This document shows positions 1-9,700 of a stretch of DNA of 12,859 nucleotides, piece by piece. Position 1 is the stretch's first letter; each line of letters starts with the position of its first letter. The notes under the pieces are model-generated. The model was given only the letters and a program-made list of their open reading frames with translations, had not been told where the DNA came from and did no database searches. The translations under genes and the position numbers were made by a program. The DNA lies in the NCBI GenBank assembly GCA_001687465.1, contig LVLI01000935.1, positions 1 to 12,859 of the forward strand. The letters are read 5' to 3'. This stretch comes from Halocafeteria seosinensis. Taxonomy: Eukaryota; Sar; Bigyra; Bicosoecida.

Positions 1-459
1 GTATTGGTGCACTGGACATGCATTACATCCACTCTTATCATTGTTTGGAATGTGACCAACCCCACAATCTGTGCAGGCGACATCGCCATCCTCGGCAGAG
101 GAATAGCTCGGACACTCCTCACATTTGTCTCCATCTACATGTGGTACATTTCCTGGACCGCAGGTGATACACACATCATGATTGTCATTGGGAATTTTGC
201 CCGGGTCACATGGTTGGCAAGCGGCATCCCCTTCGGTGGCCACCTCCCTAGATTCACATTCCACACACAGTGTTTGGTCTTCATTAGGTACTTTGCCTTT
301 CCCACAACTAATACATTCTTCTTTGTTGGTATCGGGGACCTCATTGGCTTCACATTTTCGACAAAATACATCAGTTTCGCTTGCTACCTCACCTGTCCCA
401 CAAGGCACACATGTGGATCGATTAGTAGCGGGAACTAGTCCAGCAGGACAAATGCGACA
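1..459 (-). repeat. Near-identical 816-bp-period duplication, left copy
   Basis: This copy matches 817-1275 base for base except at five positions: 149, 331, 429, 436 and 442. The first 428 bases contain only two differences, one synonymous and one Asn/Ser. Similarity collapses at 460, at the boundary between array positions 15 and 16. The copy runs off the left edge, so its full length is unknown. Confidence 0.97.
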
Positions 460-2100
460 GGACGTTTCGTGCTCACCGGACACCTCATCCTGTTCACAAG
501 GTACACAACCATCCTGATTTCCAGTTGGAATCTTTCCAGAGCCGCAACTCCGACATTCACTGTCACCGGTTCCAGCATATTCATGTTCTGCACAGGCCTC
601 ACAACTGGTTGCATCTTCATTTGGAGCTTTCCCATTCCCACAAGCGACACAATATTCATTCTCAACATCCGGGACCTCATTGGTAGCACATGATTTACAC
701 GATACATCACCTGGTGTCGCCACCTCATCGTCAGCACAAGCAGTGCATGCCGACTGGTCCACATTCGGTACATTTCCCGGCTCGCAATTCTGACACGTCG
801 CTTCAAATTCCCCGGAGTATTGGTGCACTGGACATGCATTACATCCACTCTTATCATTGTTTGGAATGTGACCAACCCCACAATCTGTGCAGGCGACATC
901 GCCATCCTCGGCAGAGGAATAGCTCGGACACTCCTCACATTTGTCTCCATCTACATGTGGTACACTTCCTGGACCGCAGGTGATACACACATCATGATTG
1001 TCATTGGGAATTTTGCCCGGGTCACATGGTTGGCAAGCGGCATCCCCTTCGGTGGCCACCTCCCTAGATTCACATTCCACACACAGTGTTTGGTCTTCAT
1101 TAGGTACTTTGCCTTTCCCACAACTAATACATTCTTCTTTGTTGGTGTCGGGGACCTCATTGGCTTCACATTTTCGACAAAATACATCAGTTTCGCTTGC
1201 TACCTCACCTGTCCCACAAGGCACACATGTGGATCGATTAGTAGTGGGAACAAGTCCGGCAGGACAAATGCGACAAGAGTGTTCCTCCGTGCCTGAGACT
1301 TCATATGGCTCACATGCGATGCAATTGTCATGTTGGGAGTTAGGGATATTTCCGAGGGCGCATGAAATACATTCGCGATCACCTGTTCCCGAATATTGGT
1401 ATTCTAGGCACGTATGACATAACTCTACTGAATCTTTCTCCGGATCTGGGGCTGCACCGGCACCACACGTCTCCATGATGGTATACACTAAACCGAGATC
1501 TGGTGCTCGACTTTGGACATTGTTAAGAACGGCTTCAGACAAATCAGATGGATCGGCAGTTTGGGCTCCCAGCAGAAAAGCCTGTTGGTTGTTGATGGGT
1601 TTCCAAATTTTGATGTAGTGGTCATACTTTAACGTATTGATGTCAAGACTCTCCGCCTCTTCCCAGGCGTCTCCGCCTTGGGCGATGACGTACGTGTCGT
1701 CCGTATTGACGTACACGTCTTTATTGAAAGAAACCTCATGAGAATCTTCGTTTTGGTCTGCTTCCGCGTGCGCTAACACCGAAGCTAGGGTGTTGGCATC
1801 GACATCCACGCTGAATATAGCGATTTGAACCACGCTAGACTGATTCCTCGGGTGCGCATACATTCCAGTTACTTTGATGGGATGCTTCACTTGTATCATA
1901 TAGCCCATCCATTCCGATGAATGGCTTCCTCTCTCCACTGCATAGCCGTCTCCTACAAGAGTAAAAGATCTGTCAAGCTTAGACACCGCCAAGACCGATT
2001 TCTCCGAAACCACCAAGTTCACCACAATCGCAAGCAGGATATGTAATCCAATTTGACCAGAACCAAGCGAGAGCCGTTTTCCTTGGAACATAGATTTCAT
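1..2100 (-). CDS. Gene 1: secreted cysteine-rich repeat protein, N-terminal 700 residues (3'-partial)
   Basis: The reading frame is open from the ATG at 2100-2098 to the window edge with no stop, so only the N-terminal 700 residues are visible. The start is the first ATG after an in-frame TAG at 2173-2175, in a favourable A-rich context (AGAAAATG). Residues 1-40 resemble a signal peptide, residues 41-211 form a cysteine-free domain, and C212-C228 is an irregular 19-residue first unit. From residue 229 on there are 29 complete 16-residue units with cysteines at unit positions 3 and 16, plus one cut unit. The unit order matches the 17-unit higher-order repeat of gene 2, entering at its position 13, so the two genes are paralogues. 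The CxxC-rich pattern resembles growth-factor-receptor or ephrin-receptor-like cysteine-rich domains; this is a resemblance only. Its function is unknown. An extracellular structural or adhesive role is inferred. Any membrane anchor lies outside the window. Confidence 0.93.
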   Translation of the reverse strand, partial: MKSMFQGKRLSLGSGQIGLHILLAIVVNLVVSEKSVLAVSKLDRSFTLVGDGYAVERGSHSSEWMGYMIQVKHPIKVTGMYAHPRNQSSVVQIAIFSVDVDANTLASVLAHAEADQNEDSHEVSFNKDVYVNTDDTYVIAQGGDAWEEAESLDINTLKYDHYIKIWKPINNQQAFLLGAQTADPSDLSEAVLNNVQSRAPDLGLVYTIMETCGAGAAPDPEKDSVELCHTCLEYQYSGTGDRECISCALGNIPNSQHDNCIACEPYEVSGTEEHSCRICPAGLVPTTNRSTCVPCGTGEVASETDVFCRKCEANEVPDTNKEECISCGKGKVPNEDQTLCVECESREVATEGDAACQPCDPGKIPNDNHDVCITCGPGSVPHVDGDKCEECPSYSSAEDGDVACTDCGVGHIPNNDKSGCNACPVHQYSGEFEATCQNCEPGNVPNVDQSACTACADDEVATPGDVSCKSCATNEVPDVENEYCVACGNGKAPNEDATSCEACAEHEYAGTGDSECRSCGSGKIPTGNQDGCVPCEQDEVSGEHETSCRICPAGLVPATNRSTCVPCGTGEVASETDVFCRKCEANEVPDTNKEECISCGKGKVPNEDQTLCVECESREVATEGDAACQPCDPGKIPNDNHDVCITCGPGNVPHVDGDKCEECPSYSSAEDGDVACTDCGVGHIPNNDKSGCNACPVHQY
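817..1275 (-). repeat. Near-identical 816-bp-period duplication, right copy
   Basis: Partner of the copy at 1-459, displaced by exactly 816 bp, which is 272 codons or 17 units. It encodes array positions 16, 17 and 1 to the middle of 8. The right limit at 1275 is where the sequences diverge abruptly. The offset equals the period of the older 17-unit repeats in gene 2, so the duplication kept the frame and register. Confidence 0.97.
1468..1980 (-). other. Gene 1 cysteine-free N-terminal domain (residues 41-211), unknown fold
   Basis: This stretch of about 170 residues between the signal peptide and the first repeat cysteine (C212) contains no cysteine, in sharp contrast to what follows. Alternating hydrophobic runs (for example SSEWMGYMIQVKHPIKVTGM and SSVVQIAIFSVDV, then DDTYVIAQGGD) suggest a beta-rich domain. 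A Trp-Met-Gly-Tyr segment precedes paired strands, loosely like secreted beta-sandwich domains. I cannot name a family. It may be the membrane-distal ligand-binding or assembly head of the protein. The matching region of gene 2 would lie right of the window. Confidence 0.55.
1981..2100 (-). other. Signal peptide of gene 1 (residues 1-40)
   Basis: The N-terminus has a basic n-region (K2, K8, R9), then a hydrophobic stretch at about residues 17-32 with core LHILLAIVVNLVV. A small-residue region follows (SVLAVS, residues 35-40). Cleavage after A38 or S40 would fit the small-residue rule at -3/-1. The repeats that follow are cysteine- and sequon-rich, which agrees with entry to the secretory pathway. 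An uncleaved anchor is the alternative. Confidence 0.75.
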
Positions 2101-2204
2101 TTTCTGACAGTGTTCTGTACGCTTTTTTTTGCGAACAAAAGCAAAATATTCCTGGTTTTGGGTTCCCCGGAGCTATCCCTGAGCACCTGCTACCTGCTCG
2201 CGGG

Positions 2205-2213
2205 CTTTTAAAG
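2205..2213 (-). promoter_or_regulatory. Possible TATA-like element upstream of gene 1
   Basis: CTTTAAAAG on the minus strand lies about 105 bp upstream of the gene 1 ATG. If it acts as a TATA box, transcription would begin near 2175-2180 and leave a 5'UTR of roughly 75-80 nt. The only evidence is the sequence and its position. A/T-rich matches of this length occur by chance. Confidence 0.25.
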
Positions 2214-2510
2214 TGACTATCGCTTATGTTCGACCACCCTTTCACAGGCTCTGTCTTTCACAGTCTACGCCAACGACGATGGTGCGTTATAGAGCGTTAA
2301 CGAACAGAGTTTTAAATGTGTTGACTTTGTGGGGGGTGGTCTTTTCTGTCGACTCGGCCGCTCCCTGTTGGTTGCAAATCCGCTCCACCAGAAGCTACAA
2401 AACGGCAGCTTTTCAGCTATTACACAGACAAAGTCATAGACGGTATTTTCAAAGTCCAACACTGTATGGTTCCGGCTAACGACACCGAAACGGGACTGAA
2501 ATGTGGAAAT

Positions 2511-2592
2511 GTGGAAAACGCAGACGTAGGCCACATCCTCCCCCATCCGGGGTAGGTCGCGCAAATAGGTGGTCGCACTGCGGTTTTCCCAC
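2511..2592. repeat. Nested imperfect inverted repeat in the intergenic region
   Basis: Outer arms 2511-2523 (GTGGAAAACGCAG) and 2578-2592 (reverse complement GTGGGAAAACCGCAG) match apart from two single-base gaps. Inside, 2529-2534 can pair with 2569-2574 (one G-T pair). At the centre 2537-2544 pairs with 2549-2556 with one mismatch around a 4-base loop (ATCC). Together they could form an 82-base cruciform or RNA hairpin. No family is recognised and no function is claimed. Confidence 0.45.
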
Positions 2593-2991
2593 CCAAGACT
2601 CCGGGTCGGTGGTCGGTGGGTGCAAAGACGACCATGAAATGAAAAAGGAGGGGCCGTATTTGGCGAGTTCAACAGTGAAAGTCGGTCACGTTGCACCTAA
2701 CTAGCTCACCGTAGTGCCAAGAAAAGAGCGATAGATAGTGAATCCGCTGAGTTTCAATCAATAAATGCAAAGTGGATTTTGAATCCTAGGAATCCTCAAT
2801 GACATGTTCACTCGAAACGGTCATCGAGAAATGAAAACAAATGCTATAAAGTATAGTGAACAGCCTATTTCCTAAGCGTTCTGAGACATTAGCGTCGCAA
2901 GGCATATTATATGGGTAAACCAGCAGCCTCCTAACTGGTGCGATTAAACAGCTTTGACTATTGCACAGGATTGGTAACAATGCCTTAGCGC

Positions 2992-3750
2992 CTAAGTACC
3001 ATCTGAGCTATAAGAATGTCCCCTCTTTTTTCGGGGCAAGCGGTGATTCTTCGATGCTTGAAGAGCCGCAATGTGATACGATTTTGGCGAGAAACCGGTC
3101 AGTCCCTCATGCTCATCAACTCTTACTTGCCTGAATTCTCTCTTACTATTACTTTTGGCTAGCTTGGGATGCAACGCAACCGCGGCCACACGTTCATGTG
3201 TCTGCTCCGGAACCATTTTGGTCTCAGAGTCGAAGGAACCCTCCGTAGTGAGCGTTGGTTTCCAATCTTGTTTACGGGGCCCATGAGTGCTAATACGGAC
3301 TAGTGGTGAAACGTCGCCGAGAATGAGTGCTTTCCATTTCCGAAGCCTTAACCTCATCCTCCGCGCTATGGACAGTCGTGCCTTCTCAATCTGGTCGATA
3401 CTAGTGACTTGGAGGCCGTCTTGATAGGCGGCATCTTCCCGAGTTGGCGGGTCCAATGACACAAGTGTCCAGATTTTTCGCTTGACAATCTCGCTGTTTT
3501 CGAATTCGACGAAAGTTGCCATAGGCTGGCTTGTCGAGTCTTCTCTAATCGGGTTAACATTACGGACTGTATCCTCAACAGACGATTTATTGTCCACTCC
3601 GTATGATACAAGTCCTTGTCTGTGCAGCCGTGGATTATCTTCGTCATCAGTGAAAAATCTAGCCACTCTCAATGGCACCCGCAATTGTTGCGCATACATA
3701 ACCTTGATGTCATCAACTCTGCTTGCCCGCAGGGCATTTTGCCGTCGACG
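2992..3750 (-). other. Gene 2 cytoplasmic tail (252 residues, cysteine-free)
   Basis: The tail begins RRRQNALRASRVDDIKVMYA. It has an acidic patch (TDDEDNP), a middle segment (MATFVEFENSE, then KIWTLVSLD), a very basic probable helix (ARLSIARRMRLRLRKWKALI) and a polybasic C-terminus (RLPRKKRG). There is no kinase, SH2, ITAM-like or other motif that I recognise. The basic helix might bind the inner membrane or cytoskeleton, and RLPRKKRG could act as a nuclear signal if the tail were released. Both ideas are inference. The tail shows the protein is more than a passive secreted filament. Confidence 0.7.
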
Positions 3751-6700
3751 AACACCCACAAGCACAAACAGTGCTATCAGTCCTATCCCGAGGACACCAG
3801 GAACGCCGAATGAGGTAGTCACTCTACCAATGTCAGTAGTTGATTCTGAAGCACTACTCGTCACTGGATGACATGTTGAATCGTGCAAAAAAGCAGTTGA
3901 CCCTGAGGGGCACCTCTCACAATGCGTCCGCGAATCAGTTGGAACGTAGTCTTCTCCGCATGGATGACACGATGTGTCATTGGCTCCAGCTACTTCAAAT
4001 GGCTCACATGGAATACAGGTCGAGTGGTTACCGTTTGGCACCGTACCGCCATCACACTCAGAGCACTCATAAGAAAGCTCTGTGGCAACTTCATTGTAGG
4101 AGCAATTTAAGCAACCATCTTGGATTGGTGTTGGGACACTGCCGTCACCACAAACTCGGCAAGAAACGTCAGTCAGCAGCGCAAACTGATTTGCAGGACA
4201 CTGTGTACAAGACTTTCGGTCTGAACTTGGGACCTTCCCTGGACCACACTGCTGGCACGAAACATCGTCAGAAGCGGCGATTTCATGGTCGAGGCAATTG
4301 TCACACCCATTTTGTTCGGGATTGGGGACCTCGCCACCATCACATATACGACACACCGAATCATTTCTCGTTGCTATCTTGTGCTCGGGGCAATCTTCGC
4401 ACCCACTCTGAGCAGTCGTCGGGATCCTTCCATTCCCGCAAAACTGGCACTTGACGTCCGATTCACGTGCAAACGTATGAGGAGGGCAGGCAATACAAAG
4501 GTCATTGACCGAATTCGGAACAGTTCCAGCACCACAGAGGTGGCATTCGCTCTCTGCGCTTTCTGACACCTGCTCAGGGTTGCATGGCAGGCATTCGTCT
4601 TGTGCATCGTTCGGTATCTGACCCGGTCCACAGGATAAACATTCAGTATCTTGAAGAGATGCAATTTCATGAGTAGAACAAGTTCTACATCCATCTTGGG
4701 CTGCATTTGGGACCTCTCCGGATCCGCAAGAATAACATTCTGTGTCAAATCTGGTTGCGTATTCGAACGGAGGACAAGCAATGCACCCATCCCGGTTCTC
4801 GTTGGGAATTGTACCCGAGTCACAGTATTGACACTGCGCGTCCTCGTTTGTGGCGAATTGATTCACTGAACAATTTTGGCAGCCATCTTGGCTCTCGGCT
4901 GGAATCTTTCCAGCACCACACTCTTGGCAAGTACTATCAAATTCAGTAGCAAATTGGAAATTGGGGCAGCTGACGCAACCATTTTGCTCTTTGTTGGGTA
5001 CCTCTCCTGCACCGCACCTTCTACACTCCGCATGCGCACTTGTAGCAAACTCATGAGCAGGACATCCTCGGCAAGCACCTCGATCAAGGGTCGGCACCAT
5101 TCCACTTCCACAGTTACGACACTCAGTATCATACTTCGTCGCCACCTGGTAACTGGTGCAATTATCGCACTCCCTTTGAAACGGATCTGGAACCATACCC
5201 AACGGACATGTCTCGCAGCGCGAATCCACATCTGTTGCAACTTGAAATTTTAGGCAGGGCTCGCAGCCGTCCCCTTTTGCTGTCGGGATCTGTCCATTGC
5301 CACAAGCGGTGCACTCCGCATCCCAAGACGTGGAAAATTGATGAGGCCAACAAGAAAGGCAAACGCCTTGTGTGGCGTTAGGTACTTTGCCAGGTCCGCA
5401 ACTCCAGCAGATATCATCCTCAGGCCCGGATACTTCAAAGAAACGGCACGGTACACACGCATCATGTTCTTTGTTCGGAATAGCTCCGTATCCACACCCA
5501 CGGCACCGAGTGTCCAATGCGGAGGCTACGGCATATGTAGGACATTTCATGCAAGTACCCCTGTCATCAGAAGAGACTCTGCCGCCCCCACAATCGTGAC
5601 AAACGACGTCAAAAAAGGAAGAAAACTGGCCCACACTGCAATTTCTACATTCGTCCTTAGCCGGGCTTGGAACTCGTCCTACACCGCATGGCTGGCACAC
5701 CGAGGCTTCTGCAGCCGCAATCTCACCATCAGGACAACTCACACACCGCTCTTTGTTTTGATCTGGGACCCTTCCACGTCCACAGTTAATACACAGTGCA
5801 TCGGCCACCGCGGACACCTGATGCTTAGAGCAGTTCTGGCACGCAGAACGTTCGGGACTAGGAATCTCACCAAAGCCACAGGAAATACATACACTATCCG
5901 TGGACCGAGATACTTGGGAAGCAGGACAGGTCTCACAGCCATCTTGAGTAGGGTTTGGAATCCTACCGGTGCCACATGACGTACATTCCTTATCACTCGG
6001 TCTAGCGTATTCATGATCTGCGCAAGAAACACAAACCGCTCCCGTGGCATCTGGCACTCTTCCGCTACTACAACTGATACAAGATTCCTGTTTATAATCT
6101 GGAACCTTTCCTGGGCCGCAAGGGAGACAGACGGCATCTTCTGCCGTGCTCACGTGGCCTTGGGGACACGGTGTGCATGTTGATTGATTCGTAGTAGGCA
6201 CCTTCCCAACCCCACAGCTGATACAGATTTCCTGGTTACGATCTGGAATCTCGCTGGGCTCGCATGACTGGCACGAAAAATCTTCTTTTGTCGCCACCAG
6301 ACCAAGATCACATCTAACACAGCTAGACTTAATCGGATCAGGTATCTGTCCCGGACCACACGGTTGGCATACGTCATCCATAGGTCCAGCAACCTCATGA
6401 GCTCGACAATTGGTGCATCCATCCTGTTCATTTGTCGGCACCGTACCGGCTTCGCATTCTTGACATTCGGCGTTGTTCGCCGTTGCGTATAAATAGGGAG
6501 GACAGGACTCACATCGGTCTCCTGCAGCATTCGGTATTTTTCCTGCTCCACAACTTATGCAAAACTCACGCAGAGCAGCCGGGATTTCATTCGGACCACA
6601 CGTATGACAGGATGCATCCCCAGATCTGGCGGCTTGATTGGCCTCACATGCAATACAAGCTGACTGATTGTAGTTGGATACTCTCCCTGCGGGACATTTG

Positions 6701-9700
6701 ACACAGTGTTCCTGCTTGTAATCTGGCACTCGGCCGGCATTGCACGGATGACATACATCATCCTCACGACCGGCGACTTGACCAACGTTGCATGCCTGAC
6801 AGCTGGAGTGATTTCCATTCGGCTTCTTTCCGGGTCCACAGCTTTGGCAGATGTCATCACTAAGCCCAGCAACTTCATGTCTTTGGCAGCTCCTGCAGTC
6901 ATCTCGGTTGGCGTTGGGCACTTTGCCGGTACTGCACAGGCTACATTGCAGCTCACTTGGTGCAGAATATTCGTGCGAGTCGCAGGTTGTGCAGGTCTGA
7001 CCAGTAGTATCGGGTATTTTGCCCGCCCCACAACTAGTACAGACTTCTTGCTTACTATCTGGAATTTTGCCGCTATCGCAAGGGCGACAAAAAGCATCTC
7101 CTGATGATGCTACCTCATTCGAGGCACACGGTCTACATGTGGACTGGTTTGCAACAGGCACCATCCCTGGTCCGCAGCTTACGCACATTTCTTGATTACT
7201 ATCTGATATCTGATTAGGCTCACATGCCTGGCATACAAAGTCTTCCTTGGTCGCCACTAGACCAACAGCGCATCTTACACAGCTTGACTGATTTGAATTT
7301 GGTATTCTGCCTGAGCCACACGGCCGGCATGTATCATCTTGACGCCCAGCCACCTCATTTGCCCAACAACTCGTGCATCCATCCTGGTAATTCGTAGGCA
7401 CTGTGCCAAAGTCACATTCATGGCATCTAGCATCGTTCGTCGTTGCATACAAGTAGGATGGGCAACGCTTGCATCCGTCGCCCCTAGCGTTCGGAACCCT
7501 TCCCGTTCCACAGGCGATGCACACTTCATGAAGGCCGTTCGGAATCTCATTGGGAGCACATGTATGACATGATGTGTCGCCAGACCTGGCAACCTGGTTG
7601 GCTTCACATGGTACGCAAGTTGTTTGGTTTGCACTGGGTACTTCTCCTGCCAGGCACGTGACGCAGTGCTCCTGCTTTAAGTCTGGAACGTGCCCAGCAT
7701 CGCATAGGAGACATTCATCGTCTCTTGCTCCGGAAATGTGGTCAGCATCGCATGGCAGACAGGCAGAGTTATTTACATTGGGCTCTTTACCCGGCCCGCA
7801 GCTTCGACAGATATCATCGTAGAGTCCAGCCACTTCATGCGTTTCACAGCTGATGCAACCGTCTTTGTCCGAGTTGGGAACCTTGCCAGACGGGCACAAT
7901 TTGCATTGTACATCTTCGATGGCCGAATATTGGTGGGCATCACAGGATGTGCACCTATCACCATTCGTAGTAGGTGCAGTGCCAGCACCGCAGCTGATAC
8001 ACGCTTCTTGTTTGCTATCGGGAACCTCGCCTGGTCCACAGAACTGGCACGATGCATCTCCTGGAGTAGCAACTTGGTTATCATCGCACATCTTGCAGCT
8101 CGACTGGTCCTTGGTAGGCACCATTCCGCCTCCACAGCTGATGCACATCTCATGATTACTATCTGCGATCTCATTCCTTTCGCATGACTGACATGAGGCA
8201 TCATTGACACCTGCCACTGACCCATGACCACAGCCTATACAAACGGATTGATTCAAAGCGGGAACATGTCCTACAGGACAGCTTTGGCACACATCATCCT
8301 CAAAATCAGCCATCTGGTGCATTTGACAACTGATGCACCCATCCTGATTTGAATTAGGTACCTTGCCAGCTCCACAAGTTTCGCAACTGCCGCCGTCATC
8401 CGTGGCGTACTCATATATTGCGCATGACAAGCACTTATTTCCTGCTTCATTTGGCACCCTTCCTGGTCCACAGCTCTTACATGAATCATGTGTACTGCTT
8501 GGTATCTTACCCGATTCACACCTCCAACAACTCGAATCGCCTGGAATGGCAACTTTGTTAGAATCGCATTCATCACAAGCGGACTGGTTAACATTGGGAG
8601 CACTCCCTGGACCACAATACACACAGTACTCGTGTTTGACGTCGCTGACTGTGCCAGCACCACAAAGATGACAGAGCGCATCCTCACGTCCCGCCACTTC
8701 ACCAGCACTGCACAATTGACAGGTAGATCGATTTGCATTAGGCACCATGCCCAGTCCACAGTCCCGACATATGACATCATCGGATCCAGCTACTTCATTT
8801 GAGCGACAAGGGGTACAACCATCTCCCACAAAATTTGGAACCGCGCCAGGACCGCATAATGAGCACTGTAACGCACTGTCCGTTGCATATTCGTAGGGGG
8901 TGCATGATTCACAAGTATCGCCCATGAAACTAGGCACCTTTCCTGGACCACAACTGACGCAAAATTCACGACCAGCATCTGGCACTGTTCCCTCCTCGCA
9001 GCTTCGACATGAAAAATCTTCTGGTGAGGCCACTTCATCAATATCACAGTCTTTGCAGCTAGTTTGGTTACCGTTCGGCACCATTCCACTGCCGCAGCTA
9101 ATGCACGATTCGTGGTAATTATCGGGGATCTCGTTCGGCTCACAGCGCCGACACGAAGCATCATCCTCACTTGCAACAAACCCATTTTTGCATTCGATAC
9201 AAACCGACTGGCTGAAGGACGGGACCTTCCCTGGTCCACAACGCTTACAAATATCGTCGTTCAATCCGGCCACTTGGTGTGCAGGGCAACTTGTACATCC
9301 ATCCTGCCTCGTATTCGGCACTTTGCCGAGGTCGCATCTATTGCAGTTATCATCGTTTTCCGAGGCATACATTGAGGCCGGGCAAGATATGCACCTGTCG
9401 CCAGCTTCGTTGGGTACCCTTCCCGGGCCACAATTTACGCACACCTCGTGTTTTCCATCAGGTATACTAACGCCGGTGCATAATGTGCACGCCGAATCCC
9501 CTGCACGGGCAACTTCATTGCTCTGGCATTCGATGCAAACTGTCTGATTAGTGTTGGGGACCTTGCCTGGAGCACAGCTTTTACAACTCTCGTAGCTGTT
9601 ATCTGGCACGGTTCCCGGGTCACATGAGCGACATGACGCATCGCCAGGTGCAGATACTTCGCCAGCCCTACAAGAAACGCAAGCAGTTTGGTTACCAGCA

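Larger units (their letters stand above)
1..1416 (-). repeat. Gene 1 array of 48-bp (16-aa) cysteine repeats in 17-unit order
   Basis: The array has 29 complete units plus a cut one, all 16 residues, consensus xxC-GxGxVPNxxQxxC or xxC-xxxEVAxxxDxxC. In gene 2 numbering it starts at position 13 (HTCLEYQYSGTGDREC). It runs through positions 13-17 (1416-1177), a full 17-unit repeat (1176-361), then positions 1-8 of the next (360 to the edge). The full repeat contains the series triplet, triplet, doublet, doublet, triplet, doublet, doublet that defines the 17-unit repeat of gene 2. No indel occurs in the array. Confidence 0.95.
2101..2991. other. Intergenic region between gene 2 (3' end) and gene 1 (5' end)
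   Basis: This 891-bp stretch has no convincing gene. It must hold the end of the gene 2 transcript (right side) and the promoter and 5'UTR of gene 1 (left side). No AATAAA signal is visible on the minus strand after the gene 2 stop. It contains a T-rich run at 2122-2130, short direct repeats (aaatgtgg twice near 2499-2514; aatcct twice near 2782-2796), a TATA-like element and a nested inverted repeat. Short open frames here look unlike either gene and have no support. Confidence 0.8.

Noticed and set aside
4-1417. Paired open frames on the plus strand (4-438 with 820-1296; 182-517 with 998-1417) and the minus-strand frames 135-371 and 951-1187
   Set aside because: They come in near-identical pairs exactly 816 bp apart and lie in other frames over gene 1. 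They are shadows of the repeat, with no domain of their own.
1979-2245. 88-codon minus-strand frame beginning upstream of gene 1
   Set aside because: It overlaps the gene 1 start in another frame. The gene 1 frame has the signal peptide and a long open continuation, so this one is a shadow.
2265-2696. 143-codon minus-strand open frame between the genes (and overlapping frames 2420-2635, 2501-2704, 2213-2479)
   Set aside because: No recognisable domain, no repeat or signal features, it overlaps the inverted repeat, and it competes with other frames of similar size. It is best explained as chance open frame in intergenic DNA.
2786-2980. 64-codon minus-strand frame just after the gene 2 stop
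   Set aside because: Short, no homology I can recognise, and it lies where the 3'UTR of gene 2 is expected.
2101-2991. tRNA or other structured RNA gene in the intergenic region
   Set aside because: I looked for a T-loop GTTCRA motif with paired arms on both strands. The only near match (gttcgacc near 2228) lacks flanking complementary stems.
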